Shown: positions 10,058 to 19,799, counted from the stretch's first letter. The stretch is DNA of 64,000 nt from CAVWXT01 sp963759115 (GCA_963759115.1 CAVWXT010000006.1:186001-250000), one strand, 5' to 3'. A program made the numbers and translations. Notes: generated from the letters alone by a model not told the origin.

Positions 10058-11337
10058 TCGAAACGATGCCGACGGCGACGCGCTGCTGCAACGGGTGATC
10101 GAGCACCTGCGGCAGCAAGCGATTCCCGAATTCCCCGATCCGGAGATCGCGGCCTCGACGATTGCCGCAAGGCCCTGCTCGTCGGCCCGCTCTATTTCCC
10201 CTTTGCGGAGAATCATCATGAATCGTCGCTTTCAACTGTCCGCGGGAGCGCTTGTCGGCGTAGCGGCCCTGTTGGGATTCCTCGTGCTCTGGGGAGCGGT
10301 CGATGCCAAGTCGCTATCGGCAATGGAGCAGATGGCGGAGAACATCCGCAAGACGAAATCGCACAAGTACAACCTGACCGTGCGAATCGCCAAGGACTTC
10401 CCTCAGCCGGGTGAAACACCCGTTGCCGAATACAAGCACGTCCTGTACAAGCTCGCGTCGGGCTCCTCACGGATCGAGCACGTCGGCGGTTCCGACTGGA
10501 AGCAAGCGGGGCCCGAAGGCGTGGAAATCGATCTCGTTGGCAAGCCGGGGATTGCCATCTCTCACCGAGATAAGTCGTTTTATCGCCTTTTGCCTCGCGA
10601 GTTAAGCGTGAACGCCCAATCTCTCGACAACCTTGAGAACCCTGGGCAAGTTTGCCGGCGAAGCCGACCGCGATCTGGGCACCAAACAGATCAACGGCAA
10701 GAAAGCTCACGGCTTCCAAATCGACATGAAGAAGATCGACAATGACTCGGGCCTCGCGGAGATTTGGATCGACGCCGAATCGAACCTGCCCGTTCTCGTC
10801 CGCTACGAGCTTGCCAGTCAGCGGGGCCACTCCTTGACCGATCTGATAACGGACATCCAATGGAACGTCGACTTCGACCCGAAACTGTTTGACGCAACGC
10901 CCCCGGAAGGCTACACCGACATTACGCCGAAGCCGCCAAGCCCGGAAGAGCGGAGCCAGATCACCGATGCGCTGAATATCTATGCCGAGGTGAGCGGAGG
11001 GCACTATCCACGCGAGAAATACATCTTGGATGACACTTTCGAGGAGTTGTGCGACATGCTCGGTCTGGCGAAGCGGCCATCGCACCGCGAGACGGAAGGA
11101 AACGCCGGGAAGGCAGTAAGGGCAGAGAACGGATTCGATCAAATCGCGAGTCTGCAAAGGTACAACGCCGGTTTCGCCTATCACGGCAAGACCGTCGGGC
11201 CAAACGACAAGGACAAGGTGCTCCTGCGCTGGAAACTCGACAACGGCCGCTACGAGGTCCTCTTCGGCGACCTCCGCGCCGAGACCGTGACGGCGGAGCG
11301 GTTGCGGGCGTTGGAAGGGAAAGCCGCCCTCGATTGA
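10050..11337 (+). CDS. Sigma-linked single-span membrane protein with LolA/RseB-like domain (frameshifted)
   Basis: The start overlaps the sigma-factor stop. The first 50 residues are cytoplasmic and anti-sigma-like in size (NRNDADGDALLQRVIEHLRQ). A membrane helix follows (LSAGALVGVAALLGFLVLWG). The exported part has the look of the LolA/RseB-type half-barrel (MEQMAENIRKTKSHKYNLTV), with the characteristic later segments ...AEIWIDAESNLPVLVRYE... and ...FDPKLFDATPPEGY. A frame change near 10640 moves the rest into the frame ending at 11337. Planctomycetota often place such proteins directly after an ECF sigma factor. I infer it senses envelope state and restrains the sigma factor, but no zinc-type anti-sigma motif is visible, so that role is unproven. 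Confidence 0.7.
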
Positions 11338-11473
11338 GTCTCAGCCACATTGAGACGGGCGGCTGGTCGGACCTCGGGACTTTCCCAGCGCGGTGCGCCG
11401 ATCCTGTTGCACGCCCGCCGCTGCCAGCTATGAGGTCGACGAGAACCTGACGCCCGTTTGGAGACCGTCCGCC

Positions 11474-11577
11474 TTTGGAGTGCGGCGATTTATCGCCGCT
11501 TCTCTTGCGTTTGGTAGCTGGCGAGAGACAGCTTCCATCCTTCGACGGAAAGCGGCGATGAATCGCCGCACTCCAAA
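11474..11577. repeat. K-type hairpin-pair element (MITE-like), 104 bp
   Basis: Both ends carry TTTGGAGT next to a perfect hairpin. The left arm is GCGGCGAT-TT-ATCGCCGC and the right arm GCGGCGAT-GA-ATCGCCGC, in inverted orientation around a unique centre of about 50 bp. The outer 17 bp equal the outer ends of the two IS copies. It sits in the 363-bp gap 11338-11700 between two convergent genes, 137 nt after the stop at 11337; nothing else was recognised in that gap. Confidence 0.8.
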
Positions 11578-11700
11578 ATGCGGCAAGGCCTACAGTCGCA
11601 AATACCGGGTAAAATGCGGGATTCTTGCTGATTCCTGCATGAGGCGTGCCTCGCCTGAATTGGCTAGCGTTGCCAATTTAATCGGCCGCCGCTTTGATGC

Positions 11701-12944
11701 TTACTTTCCTGGATAACCGGCTGCGAATGGAACGGGATCGCCGCCCGCACGCGTTGTCAGGAACATATAAGCCGAGACGTCGAAGTCCCTGGGCACGCTC
11801 AAAACCCCCCCGTCGCACAACAGGTGGTTGACCACAGTTGGATGCATAGAACTTGGCCCGAAGACGGGCCTGTTGGGATTGAGAGCCCACTTGTCGCCGT
11901 ATCCGTATGACGGATACGTGCCCGCATCGGTGCCGTCGAACTTGAACGACAGGTAGGTGCGGTACGCCCTGTAGTTGGCGTTCGGGTTTTCGTCGCCGTA
12001 CGCGGGTTGGGGTGATCCCGGCGAAAACGACTCCCGGTGCGCGAGGAACCGTTCGGAAAATAGAACCCTTCGCTGGCAGGACCGGCAAAATGCACACGGC
12101 CTTTGGCGTCCGGAATGGCCGCCCCGTTCGCGTCAAGCGTCGGCAGGCCGACCATGCACACGTCGGAGGCGAAAATCCATCGGCTGCCGCCGGAATTGAT
12201 CGTGGCCGGCGTATTGTCGATTGTCTCCGCACACAAGAACGTATGAGACAGGCCGTCGACGATGTCTTCGCGCCGCAATGCCTGGTTCGGAGGTCCCACG
12301 AACATGGCTCCGTCCGGGAAGCGGCTCCAATCATCTCCATACAGGCCGTTCGCGGCGTCACTGGGGCTATCATTCACTGCGCTGCGACCCGGCCTCAGCC
12401 CGGCGTTCAAGGCGCCGATGACCGACGCGCCGATCCCCTTGTAGTTCGTCAATCCAAACTTCGTACCCAGTTGCGTATTGTCCGGATTCGCGAAGTGATC
12501 GTGCGAGTTGCTGGGGCAGAAGAGTTCCGCGGGCGGCGAGTCGTTGAGGGTGAGCGCCGGGCGCGGCGCATCGGCGTCCGATGCCATCTCGCGATTCAGC
12601 AAACCCTCAACGTCGCCAGAATCAATCGGAAAGTCTTCATAGAGCGGGGGCCGTTCCATCATTTGCATGGCGATCCTCAGGAAGAAGCTCCAGCCGACGG
12701 CCGATCCGTAGGTGTCGGGGCCCCCGCCGACCTCGAAACCGTTCTGGGGAAAGCACTTCTTGGCGTCGAGGAAGTTGTGGACCGTCAGCCCGATCTGCTT
12801 CATGTTGTCGATGCATTTTCCCCGCCGGGCCGATTCCCGCGCCGCCTGGATCGCCGGCACAATCAGACAGATGAACATGCCGATGACGACAATCACCACC
12901 AGCAACTCAATGATGGTAACTCGCCACTTTGCACGAGCGATCAT
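11701..12944 (-). CDS. DUF1559 prepilin-like protein (frameshifted)
   Basis: The start at 12944 gives a type IV prepilin-like N-terminus, ITIIELL-type with the conserved Glu: VTIIELLVVIVVIGMFICLI, then VPAIQAARESARR. This is the signature of the DUF1559 (SBP_bac_10) family that is expanded almost only in Planctomycetota. The globular part follows. The C-terminal H-x9-D-G motif (H-P-T-V-V-N-H-L-L-C-D-G-G-V) is reached only by changing frame near 12020. The true stop is then TAA at 11701 after ...FAAGYPGK. Members are probably minor pseudopilin-like or surface proteins; the function is not known. It is a single gene with its own upstream gap. Confidence 0.85.
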
Positions 12945-13257
12945 GAGAGCACCTTCTTCAAGGGAGATAGGGGGGACAGGCTCGCGTCTTTCGGGTTCGG
13001 TCGCCTCCTGCCGGCAACCATCACTTGGAACAGGAGGAAACAGAGAGAACGGAGGACGGCCTGTCTCCGTTGCCTCTGTTGTCTCCTGTTTCAATCGGCG
13101 GCGGGCAAGTCTCTTAGGATATTCCCTCGATCCAGACCGCGAACGGCATCTTAGCCCTTCCGGCATGGGGCGACAAGTGGCCCAGGCACACCCTGGCCGT
13201 TTCCCATTCCCGCGGGCTTTGGCCGCCCACAGATTGGCCAATTTTCGCGCTTTCCGC
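12945..13257. other. Upstream region of the DUF1559 gene
   Basis: Lies between the modC stop and the DUF1559 start. An open frame continues through it, but its composition (Arg/Ser-rich) and lack of conservation argue against coding. Only purine-rich tracts such as CAGGAGGAAACAGAGAG near 13035 stand out. No hairpin pair is present. Confidence 0.4.
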
Positions 13258-14331
13258 TCAGTCGACCGGCACCAGGCTATGCGCTTTCAGCAGGCAGATG
13301 ACCTCGACCCCCGGCTGCAATTCCAGCTCGGCTACGGCCTGGGGCGTGACCTCGGCCCAGAGCACCTGGCCAATGTCGACCGCCACGAACACCGCCTGAT
13401 GGACGGGGATCAGCCGGCACACCCGGCCGCGAAAGTGGTTCCGCGCGCTCAGCCCCGAGACATCCTGCCGGGAGAGGATAACGTCGGTCGGCGAGAACTG
13501 GACGAACGAAGGCAACCGCTCGGCACTCTCGCGGGGCGGCAGCCTCATCAATTGGCCGCCGACGCGGGCCGTCAAATATCCCTCCTGCGTTTCGACCTGG
13601 TCGAGCCGAAGCAGGTTGATCGGGGCGGTGGAATTGGTCCAGGCCAGCGGCTCCGGCTGACTGAGGGCTTCGTCCGGCGGGCCGCTGCCGACGAGCCGTC
13701 CTGCCTCCAGCAGCACCACCCAATCGGCCGCCCGGCGGACTTCGGCCTGGGCGTGCGTGACGAACAACGTGGGGATGTCCCATTCGGCCACGGCCCGTTC
13801 CAGATAGGCGAGGATGCGGCCTTTCAGCGGGGCGTCGAGCGAGGCCAGCGGCTCGTCCATCAGCAGCAGTTCCGGGCCGCTCAGCAGGGCACGGCCCAGG
13901 GCCACGCGCTGGCGTTCGCCGCCCGACAGGTTGCGGGGCAGCCGCGGCAAGAGCGGCCCGATCTCCAAGACCTCGACCACGCGGGCGAAGTCGAGCATGC
14001 GTCCCCGGTGGTGTCGGCGGCGCTGGCCGTAGCGCAGGTTTCCCTCGACCGTCAGGTGCGGGAACAGCAGGGAGTCTTGGAAGACCATGCCCAGGTGACG
14101 CTTCTCGGGCGGCAACGACACGCCGCGGGCCGTGTCGAGCAGCGTGCGTCCGCCCAATTGAATGCGGCCCTGCTGCGGCTGAAGGAAGCCCGCGATTATG
14201 GTCAGGATGCTCGTCTTGCCGCTGCCCGACGGCCCGAACAACGCCGTGAAGCGGTGCGTCAGCTCGAACGCCGCATCCAGGCGGAACCCGCCGGGGTAAG
14301 TGTGCCGGCACTGGAAACTAAGCACGGACAT
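13258..14331 (-). CDS. modC: Molybdate ABC transporter ATP-binding protein
   Basis: 357 residues, right for ModC. Walker A G-P-S-G-S-G-K-T is at 33-40, the Q-loop Gln near 85, the signature L-S-G-G-E at 135-139, Walker B L-L-L-M-D-E-P at 156-161 and the switch His near 193. The C-terminal roughly 70 residues form the MOP/TOBE-like molybdate-binding domain (LSARNHFRGRVCRLIPVHQA, then FVAVDIGQVLWAEVTPQAVA). It powers import of molybdate for molybdenum-cofactor enzymes. It is the last gene of modA-modB-modC on the minus strand and is separated from modB by 159 nt that contain a 121-bp inverted-repeat element. Sulfate or tungstate transport is a weaker alternative. Confidence 0.92.
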   Translation of the reverse strand: MSVLSFQCRHTYPGGFRLDAAFELTHRFTALFGPSGSGKTSILTIIAGFLQPQQGRIQLGGRTLLDTARGVSLPPEKRHLGMVFQDSLLFPHLTVEGNLRYGQRRRHHRGRMLDFARVVEVLEIGPLLPRLPRNLSGGERQRVALGRALLSGPELLLMDEPLASLDAPLKGRILAYLERAVAEWDIPTLFVTHAQAEVRRAADWVVLLEAGRLVGSGPPDEALSQPEPLAWTNSTAPINLLRLDQVETQEGYLTARVGGQLMRLPPRESAERLPSFVQFSPTDVILSRQDVSGLSARNHFRGRVCRLIPVHQAVFVAVDIGQVLWAEVTPQAVAELELQPGVEVICLLKAHSLVPVD

Positions 14332-14373
14332 CGGGCGATCGCCTCCGTTTGTAGCCGTTCATGGTCTGGAAAG

Positions 14374-14494
14374 TAGCAGGCACACTCTGTGTGCCGTCCG
14401 CCGGGCCTCTTTTTGCGGCCCGGCGATCCCAGTATAAGGGAGTTGTTGCGATTGATCACACTCCAGCGGACGGCACACGGAGTGTGCCTGCTAC
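14374..14494. repeat. B-type hairpin-pair element between modB and modC
   Basis: The element begins GTAGCAGGCACAC and ends GTGTGCCTGCTAC. Each arm holds a hairpin, GGCACAC-TCT-GTGTGCC on the left and GGCACAC-GGA-GTGTGCC on the right, around a centre with its own GGCCCGGC-type palindrome. On the minus strand its terminal GTAG contains the TAG stop codon of modB (14491-14493), so the element is fused to the gene end. Confidence 0.85.
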
Positions 14495-15186
14495 TGAACG
14501 GTTGCCCTCCGTTCCAGCCACTCGCTCACCGCCAGGGCGGCACAGGCCAGCAGGATCGACAGGCCCACCAGTCGCCAGGCTGCGGGCATTCCCGCCGGCT
14601 GATTGCTCAACGTATAAATGGCCAGCGGGATGGTGCGGGTCTGGCCCGCGATGTTGCCGGCCACCATGATCGTGGCGCCGAACTCGCCCAGGCTGCGGGC
14701 GAAGGCGAGCATGAACCCGGCAATCAGGCCCCGGCGAGCCAGCGGCAGGGCGACCGTGAAGAAGGCCCCGAGGCGACCGGCCCCCAGGCTTCGGGCCGCC
14801 ATCTCCAGGCGGGGATCGACGCCCTGGAACGCCAGGCGAAGCGCCCGAACCATCAAAGGGAAGCTGACCACGGCCGACGCCAGGGCCGCCCCCAGCCAAC
14901 TGAACACGATCTTCACCCCAAACCACGCGAGCAAGACTGAGCCGACCGGGCCGTAGGGGCTGAAGGCGACCAGCAGAAGGTAACCGGTCACCACCGGCGG
15001 CAACACTAAGGGCAGGTCGATCAGCACTTCCACCACCCACTTGCCGAAGAAGCGGAAACGGGCCAGCATGTATCCGGCGACGACGGCCGGCGGCAGGCTG
15101 ACCAGTGCCGCGCAGAGGGCAACTTGAAGGCTCAGCCGCAAGGCGCTCCATTCCGCCGGGGTCAACAAGGAGTAGGGAGGTTCCAT
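14491..15186 (-). CDS. modB: Molybdate ABC transporter permease
   Basis: 231 residues with five to six hydrophobic spans. The conserved binding-protein-dependent permease (EAA) loop reads ARSLGAGRLGAFFTVALPLA, and the ModB-typical segments DLPLVLPPVVTGYLLLVAFS and ARSLGEFGATIMVAGNIAGQ are also present. It forms the inner-membrane channel for molybdate with ModC. The start at 15186 lies 14 nt after the modA stop. The stop codon TAG falls inside the GTAG boundary of the inverted-repeat element 14374-14494, so the last codons of this gene and the repeat end coincide. Confidence 0.92.
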   Translation of the reverse strand: MEPPYSLLTPAEWSALRLSLQVALCAALVSLPPAVVAGYMLARFRFFGKWVVEVLIDLPLVLPPVVTGYLLLVAFSPYGPVGSVLLAWFGVKIVFSWLGAALASAVVSFPLMVRALRLAFQGVDPRLEMAARSLGAGRLGAFFTVALPLARRGLIAGFMLAFARSLGEFGATIMVAGNIAGQTRTIPLAIYTLSNQPAGMPAAWRLVGLSILLACAALAVSEWLERRATVQ

Positions 15187-15200
15187 GGCGACTGCGGAGT

Positions 15201-16016
15201 CTATTCTCGATGGGCCTCGGCTTCGGTCAAGACTGTGAATCCATGCTTCCGGAAAATCTCTGTCGCTTCCGCAGAAAACAAGTACCGATAGAACGACTCC
15301 GCCGCCGCGTTGTGCTCGCCATGCTTCAGCAGCGCCAGCGGATAACGGATCGGCTCGGTCAGGTTCTCGGGGAGTTCGGCCGCCACTCGGACCTTCTTGC
15401 TGACGGCCGCGTCGGTGGCGTAGACGATGCCCGCCTCGGCGGCGCCGCTTTCCACATAAGCCAGGGCATGGCGGACGTCTTCCGCCGGCACGACCTTCGC
15501 TTGGAGCCGGTCCCACAGCCCCAGCCGCGTCAGGGCCTGTTTGGCATACCTGCCGGCGGGCACGGAGTCGGGTTCGCCCAGGGCCAGGTGTTCGACGTCG
15601 GCAGCCAGCAGGTCTTCGGGCCTCGTGACGCTCGCCCCGGAACCGGCCGGCACGATGATCGCCAGCCGGTTCCCCAGCAAGTTTTGCCGGCGCACCACCA
15701 GGTCTTTCCGGGCCAGATAGTCGGACCATTCCGTATCGGCCGAGAGAAAGAGGTCGGCATCGGCCCCTTGGGCGATCTGCCGGGCCAACGTGGACGAGCC
15801 CGCGTAGCTCGTCTGGACCTGGCCGGCCGCCATCCTGGCGTATTGCTCCTTGATCTCGTCGAGGGCGTCGGCCGTACTGGCCGCGGCAAACACCAGGACG
15901 TTGGTCTGTCTGTCCGCAGACGCGCGTGGCGACTGAGCCGGCGGCCGGGCTCCGCAACCGTGCGTGGCTGCTGCGAGCGCCAGCGAGAGCAAGCCCAACA
16001 CAAACGGCCGATTCAT
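15201..16016 (-). CDS. modA: Molybdate ABC transporter substrate-binding protein
   Basis: I prefer the ATG at 16016 because a GGGAG site lies 10-11 nt upstream; another ATG at 16043 would add nine basic residues. A hydrophobic signal ends in ...AAATHGC, a plausible though imperfect lipobox, so it may be a lipoprotein. The mature protein carries the ModA hallmarks: LVFAAASTADALDEIKEQYA near the start, SYAGSSTLARQIAQGADADL, LFLSADTEWSDYL, and the late AGIVYATDAAVS. It captures molybdate outside the inner membrane and delivers it to ModBC. It is the first gene of the modABC unit. Confidence 0.92.
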   Translation of the reverse strand: MNRPFVLGLLSLALAAATHGCGARPPAQSPRASADRQTNVLVFAAASTADALDEIKEQYARMAAGQVQTSYAGSSTLARQIAQGADADLFLSADTEWSDYLARKDLVVRRQNLLGNRLAIIVPAGSGASVTRPEDLLAADVEHLALGEPDSVPAGRYAKQALTRLGLWDRLQAKVVPAEDVRHALAYVESGAAEAGIVYATDAAVSKKVRVAAELPENLTEPIRYPLALLKHGEHNAAAESFYRYLFSAEATEIFRKHGFTVLTEAEAHRE

Positions 16017-16211
16017 ACGACTTCGCTCCCGGTGACGGTTCATTGGGCCAGTACCCTGCCTCGTCCGGTCCCGCCGCCATTATAGACCCATGCCAGCGAA
16101 GACGATACTTGCCCTGACCGGCACGCGACGTACAATTCCTGCCGGAATCGCGGCGGAAGGTCGCCCCGCAGGCGGCGTGGTGGCAACAACTATCGGCAAT
16201 GGGGGTGTTCC

Positions 16212-16949
16212 ATGAAGTCTCCTCGCAGACAATTCCTGGTTGCGGGGGCAACTCTCGGCGTCGTGGGGCTTGCGGCCGGCCTGCGAGCGCCGGCGTTTGC
16301 CAAGGAAGCAACGGAAATCTCGGCCGGCAAGGAGGCGAAGAAGGGGTCATCGGCCGATCAGGCTGAGGAGGTTTCACCCGCCGAGGACCTCATGCGCGAG
16401 CACGGCGCCCTGGAGCGCATTCTCTTGATCTATGAGGAAGCCCTGCGACGGATGCACGCCAATCAGGACCTGTCCCCGAAGGTTGTCGGCGATACGGCCG
16501 GGATCGTTCGCTCCTTTGTGGAAGATTACCACGAGAAGCTGGAAGAGGACTACTTGTTCCCGCGCTTCAAGAAGGCGAACAAGTTAGTGGACCTGGTGGA
16601 TGATCTGCTGGCCCAACATCGTGCCGGGCGACGACTGACGGACACCGTGCTGCGGTTGTCAACGCCGCAGGCCCTGAAAAGTGCCGACGAGCGGGAGACG
16701 CTCGCGGAGACGCTGCGCCGGTTCATCCGCATGTATCGCCCGCACGCGGCCCGCGAGGACACCGTGCTGTTCCCGGCCCTGCACGGCATTGTCAGCGCTC
16801 ACGAGTACGACAGCTTGGGCGAGGAGTTCGAGAAAAAGGAGCAGCAACTCTTCGGTCCGGATGGTTTTGAGAAGATGATCGACCGCGTTGCATCGCTCGA
16901 ACGGTCGCTGGGGATCTACGATCTGGCCCAATTCACTCCGCGGGAGTAA
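16212..16949 (+). CDS. Exported hemerythrin-like (HHE) protein
   Basis: 245 residues. Residues 1-30 look like a Tat-type signal (KSPRRQFLVAGATLGVVGLA), with twin Arg and A-F-A before the mature start. An acidic/basic linker follows, then an HHE-cation-binding four-helix bundle. Likely iron ligands are H in LMREHGALERI, H and E in YHEKLEEDYLFPRF, H in LLAQHRAGRRL, and H and E in YRPHAAREDTVLFPAL. Proteins of this kind carry a di-iron centre for oxygen or nitric-oxide sensing and stress protection. Export through Tat, which moves folded cofactor-containing proteins, fits that. It is a single gene divergent from modA. Confidence 0.85.
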   Translation: MKSPRRQFLVAGATLGVVGLAAGLRAPAFAKEATEISAGKEAKKGSSADQAEEVSPAEDLMREHGALERILLIYEEALRRMHANQDLSPKVVGDTAGIVRSFVEDYHEKLEEDYLFPRFKKANKLVDLVDDLLAQHRAGRRLTDTVLRLSTPQALKSADERETLAETLRRFIRMYRPHAAREDTVLFPALHGIVSAHEYDSLGEEFEKKEQQLFGPDGFEKMIDRVASLERSLGIYDLAQFTPRE

Positions 16950-17240
16950 CGGACGGGGCCGGTCCTTCTGTTGACAGACGGCGAGAAGATGCGCCCGCCA
17001 CCTTCTGCGGTGGTGTTGCTCGTCGCCCATGCGGGCCGAAGCCAGCAAATATAATGGCGTGCCAGGAAAATTAACGGGCCCCGTCAGGACCCCCTGGTAC
17101 AAAAGGGCCTTAAAGGCTGCTACAATTGCCCATTCGTTCACATTCTGGCCAAACGATGTGATCTTGCATCGGTTGGCACGCAAACTGCGAGCTACTTCGT
17201 CCGTCAGCGAGCACCACGTTCGACCGCGGAGTTGAGAAAT
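16950..17240. other. Intergenic region, nothing firm
   Basis: There is no recognisable repeat or RNA gene. A GGAG box at 17228-17231 precedes the ATG at 17241. Confidence 0.35.
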
Positions 17241-18684
17241 ATGATTTGCCGAGCAGCGAGCCCTGTCGGTCGCTTGAATGCGTTCCAGCGCGTGATGTTG
17301 CAGTGGAGTGAATTGCACCCTTACAACGCGGTCCATACCTACGAGCTTGCGGGGCCGCTCGATCGGCGCCTTGCAGGAGACCATTCGAGATGCCCTGGAC
17401 CACAACGCCCTGGGCATTGCCGAAATTGACCCCGAGGGCGTGTGGTATCGTCACGAGCCCGACAACTCGCCGTTTCCGCCCGAGGTTGAGGTCGTCGACG
17501 GCGACGAGCCGCCCGAGGACCGGCTGGCCGCCCATCTGACGCGGGAGTTGAATCGTCCGTTTGCACGGCCGCGTTGCCGGCCGTTCCGGTTCAGTGTCGT
17601 CGACGCCGGCCCGGCCTCGCATTATGTCTCGCTGATCTATGACCATTGGGCTACCGATAGCGTGGGGGCCAGGCTCGTGATGCGGCACGTGCTGGGCCGA
17701 TATCTGGGGCTGGACATTCCCGAGAACGAGGAAACGCTGGACCTTTACCCCGGCACCTACCGCGACGTCTTCTCGCATCGGTTGCGGGGTGCCCGATTGG
17801 CCCTGCCGGCATTGCGCTGCGTTCGCGGTTGGCTCGATCAACATTCGACGTGGCGGGTGGCCTATGCGTCTGCCGCCCAGATGGCGGTCGGCTGCGCGGC
17901 GTATCGCGTGAGGCCGGGAACCGTGCAGAAACTCCGCCAGTTCGCCCGCCGCAACGAGGCGTCGGTCAACGACGTGTTCCTGGCCAGTCTGTGCCGTGCG
18001 ATGGCCCCCTTCCTGCCGAAGCGATCGTCCCGAGCGGGAGCCCGCCACATGACGTTGGGCACGATCGTCGATACGCGCGCCGACGCCCAAGACGACCTGC
18101 GCGAATCGCTGGGCACCTTCCTGGGCTACTACGTGGTGCGTGCTGTGGGCGATGGGGGAGTGGGGCTTGACGAACTGACCCGCCAAGTCGCGGCCATCAC
18201 GCGCCGGCGGAAGGAGCAGCGGAGCTATCTCGATTCGGCGGTCAATCTGCGCGTGGCCGGCGCGATTTGGCCCCGCTTGAAGCCGGAGAGCCGCCCTCAC
18301 TTCGCCCGCCGCGTGTTGCCCCTGACGGCCGGCGTCTCCAACGTCTATCTGCGAGGCACGTGGATCGAGCAGCAGGGCGCCTGGCGGATCCTCGACTTCC
18401 GCCGGGCGGTCTCCAACGGACCGGCGCTTCCGCTGGTGATTTCGCCGACGACGATCCACCAGCAGATGAACATCGGCGTAAGTTATCGCGTGACGGGGTT
18501 CTCCCGTGCCAGGATCGACGGAATCATGCAGTCGTTTGTGGAACAATTGGAGACGCTCGACGAGCCGGTGAGAGTGCGTCCGCGGGCGCAACGCGTCGCC
18601 CTGCCCGCGCACGTGGCGCAAGAGCCGTCCGGCGAGGCCAACGTGGCCGCCCGCACCGCGGCCCCCTTGCCGATTGGCTGCTGA
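17241..18684 (+). CDS. Condensation/acyltransferase-domain protein (one frameshift)
   Basis: The start at 17241 reads MICRAASPVGRLNAFQRVML then QWSELHPYNAVHTYELAGP, which is the usual opening of condensation-type acyltransferases. The frame changes near 17360 and continues ALQETIRDALDHNALGIAEI. The catalytic H-x3-D motif is visible as Y-D-H-W-A-T-D-S-V-G (H in the frame at about residue 130). A second-half segment NEASVNDVFLASLCRAMAPF matches the NDV motif region of chloramphenicol-acetyltransferase-like folds. Length, about 480 residues, fits a stand-alone enzyme joining an acyl group to an alcohol or amine, as in wax ester/DGAT or polyketide-associated acyltransferases. No biosynthetic neighbours reveal the substrate. 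Confidence 0.7.
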
Positions 18685-18711
18685 CCCCAGAACTCGTTGG
18701 AAATCAACCTT

Positions 18712-18757
18712 GTAGAACGGAATTCACTCCGTTCCAGCGGATTGAAATCCGCTCTAC
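18712..18757. repeat. C-type compact hairpin-pair element, 46 bp
   Basis: Bounded by GTAG and CTAC. The left hairpin is GAACGGA-ATTCAC-TCCGTTC and the right hairpin AGCGGATT-GA-AATCCGCT, diverged inverted copies of the pattern CGGAWTTCAMTCCG. It lies between two convergent genes, 28 nt after one stop and 24 nt from the other. A near-identical copy is at 46372-46417. Confidence 0.8.
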
Positions 18758-18780
18758 GGCCCGCTTCACGGCTGCGCGTT

Positions 18781-19353
18781 TCAACGGCTGCGGGCTTCGG
18801 CCTCGTCCTTCACGGCTCGGGCATGTTCGACCCGCTCCTTCTGAACGGCGATCTGCGCGTCGAGCTTCGCCAGCGACTCGTCGCGGGCCTTGGTCTTCGC
18901 CACTTGCGCCTCGTGGGCCTTGGCTTCGCGGGCGATGCCGGGCTGGACGGGCAGCTTCAGCCGCGCGTGCTCCTTGTTGATGGCTTCGGTTTCGGCCTCG
19001 GGGTCCGGCAATTGCTCGCCCCGCTTGACTCGTTCGGCATACCACACCCTGTACTGGGCTTCCGGTAAGGCTTTGTCCATGAACTTGTCCATCGAACCTG
19101 ATTGGATCGATTCCAAGTCCTGCTTCGACAGATTCAAGTCGGACCCCAGCAAGGAGCCGCCAATCAAGTCGGCCAACCCCGCTGTTTCGGCCGATTGTTG
19201 CACTCGGTCACGCTCCGCTTGCAGCCGCTGAAGCTCCTGCATCTCGGCCGTGTAGGTTTGAAGCGCCTCGGCATAGGTCGGCCCTTGCTGACCACAACCG
19301 GCACACAGCAACAATATCCCCGCAGCAAACGACAACGCGATGATCCGGACCAT
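18781..19353 (-). CDS. Small coiled-coil lipoprotein
   Basis: About 190 residues from the ATG at 19353, which follows AGGGCAAGG. The N-terminus IIALSFAAGILLLCAGC is a lipoprotein signal with Cys at the end of L-C-A-G-C. The rest is highly charged and helical, rich in Glu, Lys, Ala and Gln, consistent with a coiled coil (YAEALQTYTAEMQELQRLQA, then LAKLDAQIAVQKERVEHARA). It lies 14 nt after the stop of the NIPSNAP gene, so the two form an operon. The function is not recognised. A periplasmic scaffold role is possible but unsupported. Confidence 0.7.
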   Translation of the reverse strand: MVRIIALSFAAGILLLCAGCGQQGPTYAEALQTYTAEMQELQRLQAERDRVQQSAETAGLADLIGGSLLGSDLNLSKQDLESIQSGSMDKFMDKALPEAQYRVWYAERVKRGEQLPDPEAETEAINKEHARLKLPVQPGIAREAKAHEAQVAKTKARDESLAKLDAQIAVQKERVEHARAVKDEAEARSR

Positions 19354-19367
19354 GACCTTGCCCTCGC

Positions 19368-19799
19368 TTAACGAATGGGTGAGTAATCGGTGGCCTTGAG
19401 GTTCTTGCTCTTCACGTCGGTAGTGAGCGAGCCATCCTTCTCCGAGTTCGCCTTGGCTTCCTTCCACTCGGGATCGTCGCGGAAGGCCTGCCACGCGGCC
19501 TTCTGCGCGTTAGCGCTGGGGAAGGCGAGAATGTAAATGAGCGTGTTCTTCGACTCCTCGCCTTCCGAGGGCGTCCAGAATCCGACCACCTCCATGCCGT
19601 GCTTCTTGAACAGCTTGCAGGTGTGGTCGCGGAACCGCGCGTCGAGCGCGTCCAGCTTGCCCGGACTGGCCGTGTACGTCCGCAACTCATAGACCTTGCC
19701 GGTGGACGGCGCATCCACGGCCGAAGCCGTCGCGGTAAGCACGGCCAGACCGGCCATCAAGCAGCCCGAAACCACCGCAATGCACAAAAACGCTCTCAT
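19368..19799 (-). CDS. Exported NIPSNAP-family protein
   Basis: 143 residues. A GGGAGGTTGCC site precedes the ATG. Residues 1-28 are a signal peptide ending T-A-S-A. The mature part is a single NIPSNAP ferredoxin-like domain: VYELRTYTASPGKLDALDAR, then FRDHTCKLFKKHGMEVVGFW, then NTLIYILAFPSANAQKAAWQ. Bacterial NIPSNAP proteins are small dimeric alpha-beta-barrel proteins of mostly unknown function. It is the first gene of a two-gene unit with the lipoprotein at 19353. The ending ...KATDYSPIR is a common C-terminal pattern of the family. Confidence 0.85.
   Translation of the reverse strand: MRAFLCIAVVSGCLMAGLAVLTATASAVDAPSTGKVYELRTYTASPGKLDALDARFRDHTCKLFKKHGMEVVGFWTPSEGEESKNTLIYILAFPSANAQKAAWQAFRDDPEWKEAKANSEKDGSLTTDVKSKNLKATDYSPIR

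Noticed and set aside
13258..16016. Sulfate or thiosulfate transporter instead of molybdate
   Set aside because: The C-terminal MOP/TOBE-like part of ModC and the ModA motifs fit molybdate/tungstate transport better.
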